Shown: positions 56,926-64,000 of the stretch, piece by piece | Position numbering within the stretch: position 1 is the first letter of the stretch | How the letters are laid out: each line of letters begins with the position of its first letter | From: Anaerolineae bacterium | GTDB lineage: Bacteria; Chloroflexota; Anaerolineae; Anaerolineales; Villigracilaceae | NCBI GenBank assembly: GCA_022013685.1 | Contig: JAKLPV010000112.1 | Location: 1-64,000, forward strand | Direction of reading: 5' to 3' | Length of the DNA: 64,000 bases | Program-made: the position numbers and the translations under genes | The notes under the pieces: generated by a model | The model's database searches: none | Seen by the model: only the letters and a program-made list of their open reading frames with translations | Told to the model about the DNA's origin: nothing

Positions 56926-58485
56926 CTATGCGTAAATCCGCACTTCACCGGTTTGGCTGGCGAAAATTTGCTGCTGGCCGCCGGGTTTGAAACCGGGATT
57001 TTTGCCTTCGAAATCGAGCACGACGGTCAGTTTTTCATCCTGATCGGTGCGGGTGTAGGCTAAAACGCCGTTGGGGGCATCCAGAAAAGCCAGTTTGCCG
57101 CCTCGCAGGGCCGGGTGATCTCGGCGCAGGGCGATCAGTGCGCGGGTGAGGTTGAAGAGCGAATCCGGATCGGCTTGCTGGGCCGCGGCATTGCGCTGGG
57201 GGTAATTGGGGTGGACTTTAAGCCAGGGTTTGGCAGCCGAGAAGCCGGCGTTGGATGTGGCATCCCATTGCATCGGCGAGCGGCAGCCATCGCGGCCTTT
57301 GAAGAAGGGCCAATAATATTTGCCGGGCGGGTCGAGAATTTCGTGACGGGCCAGCGAAATATCGCGCATCCCGATTTCTTCGCCATAATACAGGAATGGC
57401 GTGCCACGCAATGTCAGCAGGAGCGCCATGACGACCCGGGCGCGGCGGTCGTCTTCGCCGCGGCAATAGCGCGTGGCCGAGCGCGGCTGGTCGTGGTTCG
57501 AGAGCACGTAGTTGGGCCAGACCTGTTCCCCGGCAGAGCCGTCCCATTTTTCGATGGCCTCGCGAAAGGCAGCCGGGTTATAAGGGCGCAGGGTAAAGTC
57601 AAAGTTGAAAGCAGCGTGCAGTTTGCCCGGGCCGCAGTAGCTGGCGGCGCGTGCTGGAGAAGCCAGGAAGGTTTCGCCGACAGCGTATTTTTCAGGGCTG
57701 GCATCGAGAAGGACACGCAGTTCGTTGAGCAAAGGGATCATTTCAGGCTGGTCAATATCATAAACGTGCTTTTGGCGGTCGAAACTGCGCAAGCCGAACT
57801 TGGGCGGGTTGTTGCGCAAGGCCTCATCCTTGAAATAAGCATTAAAAACATCCAGGCGAAAGCCGTCGGCGCCGCGCCCAAGCCAGAAACGGACAACATC
57901 CAATTGGGCCTGGCGCAGCTTCGGGTTGCGCCAGTTGACATCCGGCTGTTCTTTGACAAACATATGAAAGTAGTATTCGCCTGTTTTTTGATCGTATTCC
58001 CAGCCCCCACCGCCGAAGATCGACTGCCAGTTATTGGGAGTCCCCTTCACTGCCCCTACTTTCTTAAGAAAATGGGATGCAACGGAGGGCGGCTGCCACA
58101 TATACCAATCGCGTTTGGGATTCTCGCGGCTGGAGCGGGACTCGACAAACCAGGGGTGCTGGTCAGATGTGTGATTCAGCACCAGGTCAAGCACGACTCG
58201 GATATTTCGCCGGTGCGCTTCGCGGACGAGGTCGTCGAAGTCTGAGAGTGTGCCAAAGCGCGGGTCCACGTCACAGTGGTCGCTGATATCGTAGCCAAAA
58301 TCCACATCCGGGCTGGGGTAGAAAGGCGAAAGCCAAATGGCGTCAATACCCAGGTGCACCAGATAGTCGAGTCGGGCGGTGATGCCGGGTAAGTCGCCCA
58401 GGCCGTCGTTGTTCGAGTCCGCAAATGAACGCGGATAAATTTGGTAGATGACGCCATCACGCCACCACAGGTAGGGGTCAGTCAT
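56926..58485 (-). CDS. GH13 alpha-glucosidase (oligo-1,6-glucosidase-like)
   Basis: 519 residues, cytoplasmic. WWRDGVIYQIYPRSFADSNNDGLGDLPGI is the classic start of MalL/TreC-type enzymes. Catalytic motifs: DLVLNHTSDQHPWF, GFRLDVFNAY (nucleophile Asp), AVGETFL (acid Glu), LSNHDQPRSATR. It should hydrolyse maltose/isomaltose-type products and so complete the maltodextrin pathway, though it lies 16 kb from the mal genes. The ATG follows GGAGGCTGAA. Confidence 0.95.
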   Translation of the reverse strand: MTDPYLWWRDGVIYQIYPRSFADSNNDGLGDLPGITARLDYLVHLGIDAIWLSPFYPSPDVDFGYDISDHCDVDPRFGTLSDFDDLVREAHRRNIRVVLDLVLNHTSDQHPWFVESRSSRENPKRDWYMWQPPSVASHFLKKVGAVKGTPNNWQSIFGGGGWEYDQKTGEYYFHMFVKEQPDVNWRNPKLRQAQLDVVRFWLGRGADGFRLDVFNAYFKDEALRNNPPKFGLRSFDRQKHVYDIDQPEMIPLLNELRVLLDASPEKYAVGETFLASPARAASYCGPGKLHAAFNFDFTLRPYNPAAFREAIEKWDGSAGEQVWPNYVLSNHDQPRSATRYCRGEDDRRARVVMALLLTLRGTPFLYYGEEIGMRDISLARHEILDPPGKYYWPFFKGRDGCRSPMQWDATSNAGFSAAKPWLKVHPNYPQRNAAAQQADPDSLFNLTRALIALRRDHPALRGGKLAFLDAPNGVLAYTRTDQDEKLTVVLDFEGKNPGFKPGGQQQIFASQTGEVRIYA

Positions 58486-58548
58486 TTCAGCCTCCGTAGA
58501 TATGCCTTACAAATCTCTAACACCCTCTCATTCTACACGGATTTATGC

Positions 58549-58554
58549 TATCAT
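58549..58554 (+). promoter_or_regulatory. -10 element of the receiver-GAF gene
   Basis: TATCAT 8 bases before the ATG at 58563 with no Shine-Dalgarno sequence; another possible leaderless start. Confidence 0.5.
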
Positions 58555-58562
58555 AAATTGCT

Positions 58563-59729
58563 ATGAGTCCACAATTAAACGAAAAAATTCTTGTTGTTGA
58601 TTCCGATGATCACAGCCGTGATCTGATCGTACGCCAGACGTTGCAACCTTATGGCTACCAGGTAATGGCAGCCGAGGATGCCGCTTCAGCCATCCGCCTG
58701 GCCTTACAATTCCAACCTGATGTGATCATTGCCGATCTGAACCTGCCCGGCTTCAGCGGCAATGACATGCTGGTGGCTTTCTCGTCACAGGGAATCAATA
58801 CCCCGGTGATTGTGATGGCGGAGAAAGGCGAGGAGCCGAAAGTTATCCAGGCTTTCCGCCTGGGAGCTTCGGATTACTTCCTGCGGCCCGTGCGTGAACC
58901 GGAGGTGCTTTCAGTGGTTGAACGCGCCTTGAAACAAGTGCGCGAATTACGGTCACGCCAAAAGCTGGACGAGCAGCTCAAAACCGCCAACGCGGAATTA
59001 CAGCGTCGCCTGCGCGAACTGACCACGATTTTTTCGGTAGGACGGGCGGTCATTTCAGTCACAGACCAGCGCGTTTTATTTGAAAAAGTTGTCGAGGCGA
59101 TTACCACCGTCTCAGAAGCCGACATGGGCTGGCTGACCCTGAAAGATGAAAAAACAAACTCTTTCCTGATGGCCGCCCACCGTCACCTGCCCGATGCCTG
59201 GGCCAAGCGCATCAACCAGCCCCTGGACGACGGCGTGAGTGCGCTGGTAGCCATGTCCGCGGAAAGCCTGAGCATACATGGCCAGGCGCTGCTCAAATTC
59301 AAGATAGCCTCTTTGGGCAAATCAACCATGGTCGTTCCGATCAAGGTCAAGCAGGAAGTGATAGGCCTGATGATCGTTGTCCGCAAGGCAGAACGCGCCT
59401 TTGGAGCGAGCGAACAAAGCCTGCTTGAAGCCATTTCCGATTACGCTTCGATCTCCCTGGTCAATTCGCGCCTGTTCCGCGCAGTGGCACATGCCGCCGA
59501 GCAAGCCCAGGCCGGGGAACGACGCAAAAATGAACTTTTGCAAAACCTGCGCCAAGAGTCGCAGTCTGTTTTGCAATCAGCCATGTATCCGCTCGAAGTT
59601 GTGCTTGGTGAAAAAATGGGAACGCTCAGCGAAGAGCAAAAACAGGCCCTTGCCACGGCCCAAAATGCGCTGAAGCGTCTCAGTTTCATGATGAATCAAC
59701 AGACAACACAGCCAAAGTCGCGAGATTAA
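58563..59729 (+). CDS. receiver - GAF signalling protein
   Basis: 388 residues. Receiver domain 8-125 with the phosphoacceptor D58 (VIIADLNLPG) but the conserved Lys replaced by Arg (FLRPVREPE). A short coiled coil precedes a GAF domain at about 160-310. A further helical stretch (about 315-388) lacks an H-box, so there is no output enzyme. It is 15 bases before the hybrid kinase gene; the two probably act together. Confidence 0.88.
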   Translation: MSPQLNEKILVVDSDDHSRDLIVRQTLQPYGYQVMAAEDAASAIRLALQFQPDVIIADLNLPGFSGNDMLVAFSSQGINTPVIVMAEKGEEPKVIQAFRLGASDYFLRPVREPEVLSVVERALKQVRELRSRQKLDEQLKTANAELQRRLRELTTIFSVGRAVISVTDQRVLFEKVVEAITTVSEADMGWLTLKDEKTNSFLMAAHRHLPDAWAKRINQPLDDGVSALVAMSAESLSIHGQALLKFKIASLGKSTMVVPIKVKQEVIGLMIVVRKAERAFGASEQSLLEAISDYASISLVNSRLFRAVAHAAEQAQAGERRKNELLQNLRQESQSVLQSAMYPLEVVLGEKMGTLSEEQKQALATAQNALKRLSFMMNQQTTQPKSRD

Positions 59730-59731
59730 GA

Positions 59732-59737
59732 TAAAAT
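59732..59737 (+). promoter_or_regulatory. -10-like element before the hybrid kinase gene
   Basis: TAAAAT 7 bases before the ATG at 59745, inside the 15-base gap; no ribosome site is present. Confidence 0.4.
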
Positions 59738-59744
59738 TGTCTGG

Positions 59745-61673
59745 ATGCCCAAATCTGACCTAATTTTGCTTGCAATGGACGAATCGCCCACTCTGGGATT
59801 GCTGGAGCGGGCTTTGCATGCTTCCGGATATGTTGTTGCGCACATCCAGGATGCCGATGCACTCGATAGGGCTTTGCTTGAAACAACGCCATTGATCTTG
59901 CTGATCGCCCAAACCTTAAAAGGCCAGGATGGAATCCCGATCGCGCAGAAAGCGCTGGAACGCTTTCCAACCCTGCCTGTTTTGCTGTATGCTGACCATG
60001 ACGATACAGCCCTGTTCAAACAAGCCATTCGGGCAGGCATCAGTGATTTCCTGCATCCGCCTTTGCGTATCGATGATATTGTCGACATTATTAAACATAA
60101 TCAAAAACGCGCTGAACATATGGGCGATTGGGTACGACGCGAGGTGCGGCGCACGACAGCATCGCTCGAAAAGCGGATGGATGAACTGGAAACCCTGGTC
60201 AAACTGGGACGCACCATCAACAGTTCGCTCGATCTGGATAACGTTTTAACCAGTGTTGTAACCGCCGCTGTAGAATTAACTGGTGCGGAAGAAGGACAAC
60301 TTTTGTTGCTGGACGACGAAACCAGCGAATTGTATATGCGCGCCGGGCGCAATTTTGAAGAAAATTTTGCACGCACTTTCCGCCTGCCGGTCAGGGATTC
60401 GCTCGCCGGGCAGGTTGTTCATACCGGGCAAACTATTTCCTTCTGCCAGGATTCTCCAAGCAAAATTAAAACAGCCTATCTGGTATATGCGCTGATTTAT
60501 GTCCCCTTACGGGTTGGGGATCATGTCGTCGGCGTACTGGGGGTGGACAACCGTCAGAATAAACGGCCATTTACCCAACATCACGAATTGTTGATGTCTG
60601 TGCTGGCAGATTATGCCGTGATCGCAATTGAAAACGCCCAGGCTTTTCAAGCAACCGACCAGGAAAGACAAAAGCTCGATGCAACCATCAACAACATTCA
60701 AGACGGAGTCATCGTACTTGACCCCGAGAAAAACATCCTACTGATCAACCCGGCAGCCCGCAAAGTTTTTGGTCTGGGAATGAGTGATCTAACCGGCCAG
60801 ACAATACTCAAAGCAATTACAAATGCCGATTTTTCAGAGATACTGAATTCCATCAGCGAAAATCCGCTTAAGCATCACGAGATGGCTTTCGAAGATGGTC
60901 GTGTTTTTAATACGCAATATGTTCCCCTGCCAGAAATTGGTTCGGTAATCACCTTTGAAGAAATTACCCACCTTAAGATGCTCGACCGCCTGAAGAGCGA
61001 TTTCATCCACACTATTTCGCATGACCTGCGCTCGCCTTTGACAGCCATTATGGGCTACGTAGAACTGCTTGATCGGGTTGGCCCCTTGAATGATCAGCAA
61101 AAACAATTTATACGTCACGTTCAAAACAGCGCACAAAATATCACCACACTGATCAATGACCTGCTTGACCTGGGTCGCATTGAAGCAGGGTTTGACACCC
61201 GTAAAGATGAAGTAGCCTTTGATTCAATCCTCGGCTATACGCTCGACAACCTGAACCAACAGATTATCGAGAAAAACCAGACGGTGAAATTGTCTATCGA
61301 AGAGAAGCTGCCAGCATTACGGGGGAACCCGATCCGCTTGCGACAATTGGTGGACAACCTACTGGTCAATGCCGTCAAATACACCCCCAACGGCGGCACG
61401 CTGACTGTTAATTTGTTCCATGATACCGATCAGGTTATTCTGGAAGTAATCGACACCGGGCTTGGCATTCCTCCAACCGACCAGCCGCATATTTTCGAGA
61501 AGTTTTATCGCGCCAGCAACACCCCCAAGAATACACCCGGCACCGGGCTGGGGCTGGCGATTGTCAAATCGATTGTCGAAAACCATGATGGGCGCATCTG
61601 GCTTGAGTCGACAGTGGGCAAGGGTAGTAAATTTGTGGTGGTCCTGCCCATCTACAAAAAGGATGAAGATTAG
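59745..61673 (+). CDS. pseudo-receiver - GAF - PAS histidine kinase
   Basis: 642 residues. The N-terminal receiver-like domain (about 5-125) lacks the phosphoacceptor: the Asp position holds A55 (LILLIAQTLKGQDG), and the Lys position holds Pro (FLHPPL). A coiled coil, a GAF domain (about 155-310) and a PAS domain (about 315-410) follow. The kinase core is complete: FIHTISHDLRSPLTAIMGY, DNLLVNAVKYTP, DTGLGIP, GTGLGLAIVKSIV. No membrane segment, so it is a cytoplasmic sensor. The pseudo-receiver may serve as a docking module. Confidence 0.92.
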   Translation: MPKSDLILLAMDESPTLGLLERALHASGYVVAHIQDADALDRALLETTPLILLIAQTLKGQDGIPIAQKALERFPTLPVLLYADHDDTALFKQAIRAGISDFLHPPLRIDDIVDIIKHNQKRAEHMGDWVRREVRRTTASLEKRMDELETLVKLGRTINSSLDLDNVLTSVVTAAVELTGAEEGQLLLLDDETSELYMRAGRNFEENFARTFRLPVRDSLAGQVVHTGQTISFCQDSPSKIKTAYLVYALIYVPLRVGDHVVGVLGVDNRQNKRPFTQHHELLMSVLADYAVIAIENAQAFQATDQERQKLDATINNIQDGVIVLDPEKNILLINPAARKVFGLGMSDLTGQTILKAITNADFSEILNSISENPLKHHEMAFEDGRVFNTQYVPLPEIGSVITFEEITHLKMLDRLKSDFIHTISHDLRSPLTAIMGYVELLDRVGPLNDQQKQFIRHVQNSAQNITTLINDLLDLGRIEAGFDTRKDEVAFDSILGYTLDNLNQQIIEKNQTVKLSIEEKLPALRGNPIRLRQLVDNLLVNAVKYTPNGGTLTVNLFHDTDQVILEVIDTGLGIPPTDQPHIFEKFYRASNTPKNTPGTGLGLAIVKSIVENHDGRIWLESTVGKGSKFVVVLPIYKKDED

Positions 61674-61687
61674 TCACCTGACTGTTT

Positions 61688-61733
61688 AAATCAAAACGGC
61701 GAACAGGGGCATTCCTGTTCGCCGTTTTGATTT
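61688..61733. terminator. 20-bp perfect two-way terminator
   Basis: Arms 61688-61707 and 61714-61733 are perfectly complementary around a GGCATT loop, between the kinase (plus) and the next gene (minus). The outer bases TCAAAACGGCG are identical to those of the terminator at 16971. Confidence 0.88.
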
Positions 61734-61735
61734 CT

Positions 61736-62749
61736 TTACGAGGAAACACGGTTGGGATCCAGAATGTATTGCCACCAATTGTTGGCAATACCATTGGTGC
61801 GACCGCCCACTTTGGGGAAATGCTTTAACCACCATTTGTGATGGGCGCGAATATCACCCTTACCCCAATCATTGGCGTTGACTTGCCTGACCGCGCCGCT
61901 AAGGTTAGGGAACTGATACCAGTCATCGCAGCGGCTATCCACCAGGCGCATATTGTTCCAGTCATAATCCCGTTCGCTGTTGGGGGCGAAGTGAATATTG
62001 CCACATTCAGACTTGCCTGGGTGACTCTTGTCATAACGAATAAATTTACGCCAGAGATTATTCTCAGGCGTCTCACCTGCATATACTTTTTCCATGATCG
62101 ATTCGGCGCGATGGCCAAAACTTTCGAGCATTTCACCAATTCCTCGCTCGTACGAAAATCCCATAATCACAAAGCGGCGCGGACAGCTGAATGTGCGCGC
62201 CAAAGGCTGCGAATTGCACCAAAATGCGCCCAGGCCGCCTATCGTTGATTCGTACAAACCGGCATGGGGGAAGGCAAAAATCCATACTTCGTCGATTTCG
62301 TTGCTGGCAACCCGTTGAAGGATATTAAATCGCCGGATAAATTCGTCATAATTGAACAGGTCTGGCTGATGAGGCTGGGCAGCGCCAGCTTTGACCTGGC
62401 CGTATGACTGGGCTGTATAGCGAAATCCATCGGCTTTGAGTGGAAATTCATCAACTTCAACCCGTTCAACCACCTGGTAACGCCCCAGTCCGCCGCTGGT
62501 TTCGAGTATATCGGAAATAAATCCCGCGCTCAAGTTGTCAACACGCTGCCAGTTCATCACCTGCGAGAGTTTTTTGCCGCTCGAAGTATCAACAACCGGG
62601 TCATAAACCACCATCAGCACCTTGCGAGTAACGATCGCGGCAGGCTGAGGCAAATTGGAAGGTTGAACCGGTTGAGGCCGGACAGGTTGTGGCTGGACAG
62701 TTTTTTTGCCCCCAAAAAGAGAAATAAGGAAATCTATCAAGCTGCTCAT
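61736..62749 (-). CDS. uncharacterised conserved-looking protein
   Basis: 337 residues. The N-terminus MSSLIDFLISLFGGKK precedes a Gln/Pro-rich segment, then a globular region with many Trp, Asp and His residues: WIFAFPHAGLYES, FVIMGFSYERGIGEMLESFGHRAESIM, CGNIHFAPNSERDYDWNN, HHKWWLKHFP and NNWWQYILDP. The composition suggests an extracellular or enzyme domain, but I cannot name a function. The ATG at 62749 follows AGGAG. It is 19 bases after the 62769 gene, so they are probably one operon. Confidence 0.78.
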   Translation of the reverse strand: MSSLIDFLISLFGGKKTVQPQPVRPQPVQPSNLPQPAAIVTRKVLMVVYDPVVDTSSGKKLSQVMNWQRVDNLSAGFISDILETSGGLGRYQVVERVEVDEFPLKADGFRYTAQSYGQVKAGAAQPHQPDLFNYDEFIRRFNILQRVASNEIDEVWIFAFPHAGLYESTIGGLGAFWCNSQPLARTFSCPRRFVIMGFSYERGIGEMLESFGHRAESIMEKVYAGETPENNLWRKFIRYDKSHPGKSECGNIHFAPNSERDYDWNNMRLVDSRCDDWYQFPNLSGAVRQVNANDWGKGDIRAHHKWWLKHFPKVGGRTNGIANNWWQYILDPNRVSS

Positions 62750-62768
62750 GATCACTCCTGGATAGGGT

Positions 62769-64000
62769 TCATGGGGCGCTGGCAATAAAATAGACCTGCC
62801 CGCCAGCCAGCACAAATAAAATTTTATTGGGGCTATAGGTCATTGCCGTGATGGATGCAGTCGGCGGAAGCGGATCATCCTTGCCTGGCAGGCTGCGGAT
62901 TAGATTTTGCAATTCGAGCGAACGTGGACTGAAACGAAAGATCGAACGATTGTTGGATTCAAGCAGGTTAACAGCAGGATTGGGCGCCTGGGTAAAGAAG
63001 ATTTGCCGAAAGATTCCATCGGTCAGGGTTGCACCACCCTGGTAGCCGGGGCGGGTATCGATCAACGTAGCAGGGTCGGTGCAGCGGGTAGGCGATGTGA
63101 AGATACGGCTGTAAGTACAGGTGGTAAGGTGTCCATCCTCGTGCAGGATATATAAATCATCGCCGCTGACTGCCATGCCAATTGCGCTGGTCAGGCGCGG
63201 CACATCCTGCTCAAAAAAGAAAAAGGGGTCAGAGAATTCTTTTCCAGGCTGGCCGGTATAGGTCCAGACAGCGTTGGCCCTGGCATCAAGCACATATAAA
63301 ATACCGGCGTCATAGGTAAAAGCATCAATTCCCTTGCGGTCGGCACTGGGCATCGCCAAGAAGGCGGTCGTGGGAGTCTGGCCAGGGGAACAATAAAGCA
63401 AATTACCCGACATATCCATGCCCATCAGTGTCACGCCGCCGGGACTGGTGCGCGGTAGAGCGAGGATGTCAATCAATGGGCCGACGGTGATGCCATCATA
63501 AGTGCCCGGCTTGCAATTGAAATCCTGCAGGCTATAATTGCTGCCACTCAAGACCGCCCGCAAGACACTTCCATCGTTACTGTTAAGCAGGTAAAGGTCA
63601 AAATCGGAGGCGGCCATACGACTGATGTGAATATTGGACGGCAGCGAGTTGTTGAAGGCTGGCCGATATGCGACCCTTGTCACCCGGTCGAGCGAATCCA
63701 AAGCCGATTGGGCCTCCTGGCGCAAACGCTCAGAACTCTGGGTGATGCGATATTCATCGGCCAAATCGAGATGGTCAAGAGTAGCCTGCCATTTCTGGCG
63801 CAGTTCTGCCGGGTTGGTCAGGTTTTGGGTTTGCCTGGCAGCCTCATCAGCGCGGGTGTAGTGAATATTGTAGAGCGCCGGGTTGCCCATTTCTGCATAT
63901 ACTGTGGTGGCAATGGTCACCACCAAAATTGGAATGGCAATCGCAATAAAGACCATCCAGGTAGCGGAAAGTTGCGTTTCAGCCTGATCTTCTTCTTGAG
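62769..64000 (-). CDS. membrane-anchored protein, N-terminus beyond the window
   Basis: The frame is open to the right edge (reading QEEDQAETQLSATWM before the first Met at 63956), so the start is not visible and the protein is longer than 410 residues. A membrane segment (MVFIAIAIPILVVTIATTVY) is followed by a helical stretch (about 80 residues with Ala/Glu/Leu) and a region that looks like a beta-propeller of about 270 residues (YLLNSNDGSVLRAV, LMGMDMSGNLLYC, ILYVLDARANAVW, LYILHEDGHLTTC, KILFVLAGGQVYFI). The cytoplasmic part is missing here. Kinase or phosphatase partners in such layouts are common but not shown. Confidence 0.75.
   Translation of the reverse strand, partial: QEEDQAETQLSATWMVFIAIAIPILVVTIATTVYAEMGNPALYNIHYTRADEAARQTQNLTNPAELRQKWQATLDHLDLADEYRITQSSERLRQEAQSALDSLDRVTRVAYRPAFNNSLPSNIHISRMAASDFDLYLLNSNDGSVLRAVLSGSNYSLQDFNCKPGTYDGITVGPLIDILALPRTSPGGVTLMGMDMSGNLLYCSPGQTPTTAFLAMPSADRKGIDAFTYDAGILYVLDARANAVWTYTGQPGKEFSDPFFFFEQDVPRLTSAIGMAVSGDDLYILHEDGHLTTCTYSRIFTSPTRCTDPATLIDTRPGYQGGATLTDGIFRQIFFTQAPNPAVNLLESNNRSIFRFSPRSLELQNLIRSLPGKDDPLPPTASITAMTYSPNKILFVLAGGQVYFIASAP

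Overview
The window is about 64 kb of bacterial chromosome with dense coding and a moderately high G+C content. It probably comes from the phylum Chloroflexota, class Anaerolineae. That placement is an inference. It rests on the 5' part of a 16S rRNA gene (minus strand, running off the left end) that carries the GCTGCCACCCGTAGGTGT variant of the universal EUB338 site, on the style of the lipoproteins and signalling proteins, and on heptanucleotide repeat arrays inside genes. I see no prophage, insertion sequence, CRISPR array, tRNA or complete mobile element.

Layout. 1-1000: 16S rRNA start and a leader with three tandem sigma-70-type promoters. 1.0-6.1 kb: a GT1 glycosyltransferase, then a signalling group made of an FHA-winged-helix regulator, a membrane Ser/Thr kinase, a membrane protein sharing a repeat with that kinase, and a GIN-domain lipoprotein. 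6.2-8.7 kb: pth, then a two-component system whose promoter carries three 11-bp direct repeats. 8.8-9.8 kb: a caspase-like protease. 10-14.3 kb: the phosphate transporter pstSCAB plus a second, divergent pstB. 14.4-18.8 kb: two paralogous 322-residue proteins of unknown function around a UMF1-type MFS transporter and an 8-TM protein. 18.8-23.7 kb: thrC, thrB, pnp, rpsO. 23.9-29.2 kb: ligA, a heparinase II/III-like protein and a GT4 glycosyltransferase, with short repeats inserted in the reading frames. 29.2-30.5 kb: an SH3b lipoprotein.

31-41 kb is a maltodextrin region: malE (fused to an X25-like starch-binding module), malF, malG and three GH13 enzymes, separated by several dispersed repeats. 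No malK or regulator is present. 41.2-43.2 kb: a second Ser/Thr kinase with a PD40 beta-propeller. 43.2-48.3 kb: the heat-shock operon hrcA-grpE-dnaK-dnaJ-acpS with a perfect CIRCE operator. 48.5-58.5 kb: a P-loop ATPase behind a LexA-like operator, an FmdB zinc ribbon protein, a MOCOS-like aminotransferase, two membrane glycosyltransferases, a degenerate methyltransferase-like protein and a GH13 alpha-glucosidase. 58.5-61.7 kb: a receiver-GAF protein and a hybrid histidine kinase. 61.7-64 kb: two genes of unknown function, the last running off the right end.

Two general points. Several genes lack a Shine-Dalgarno sequence and have a -10 hexamer only 6-8 bases before the ATG, which suggests leaderless transcripts. 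Convergent genes are separated by very long perfect hairpins that look like two-way terminators. The least explained items are the 322-residue paralogue pair, the membrane repeat shared by a kinase and its neighbour, the caspase-like protein with a Gly-rich tail, the heptanucleotide arrays inside ligA and its neighbour, and the ATPase behind a LexA-like site.
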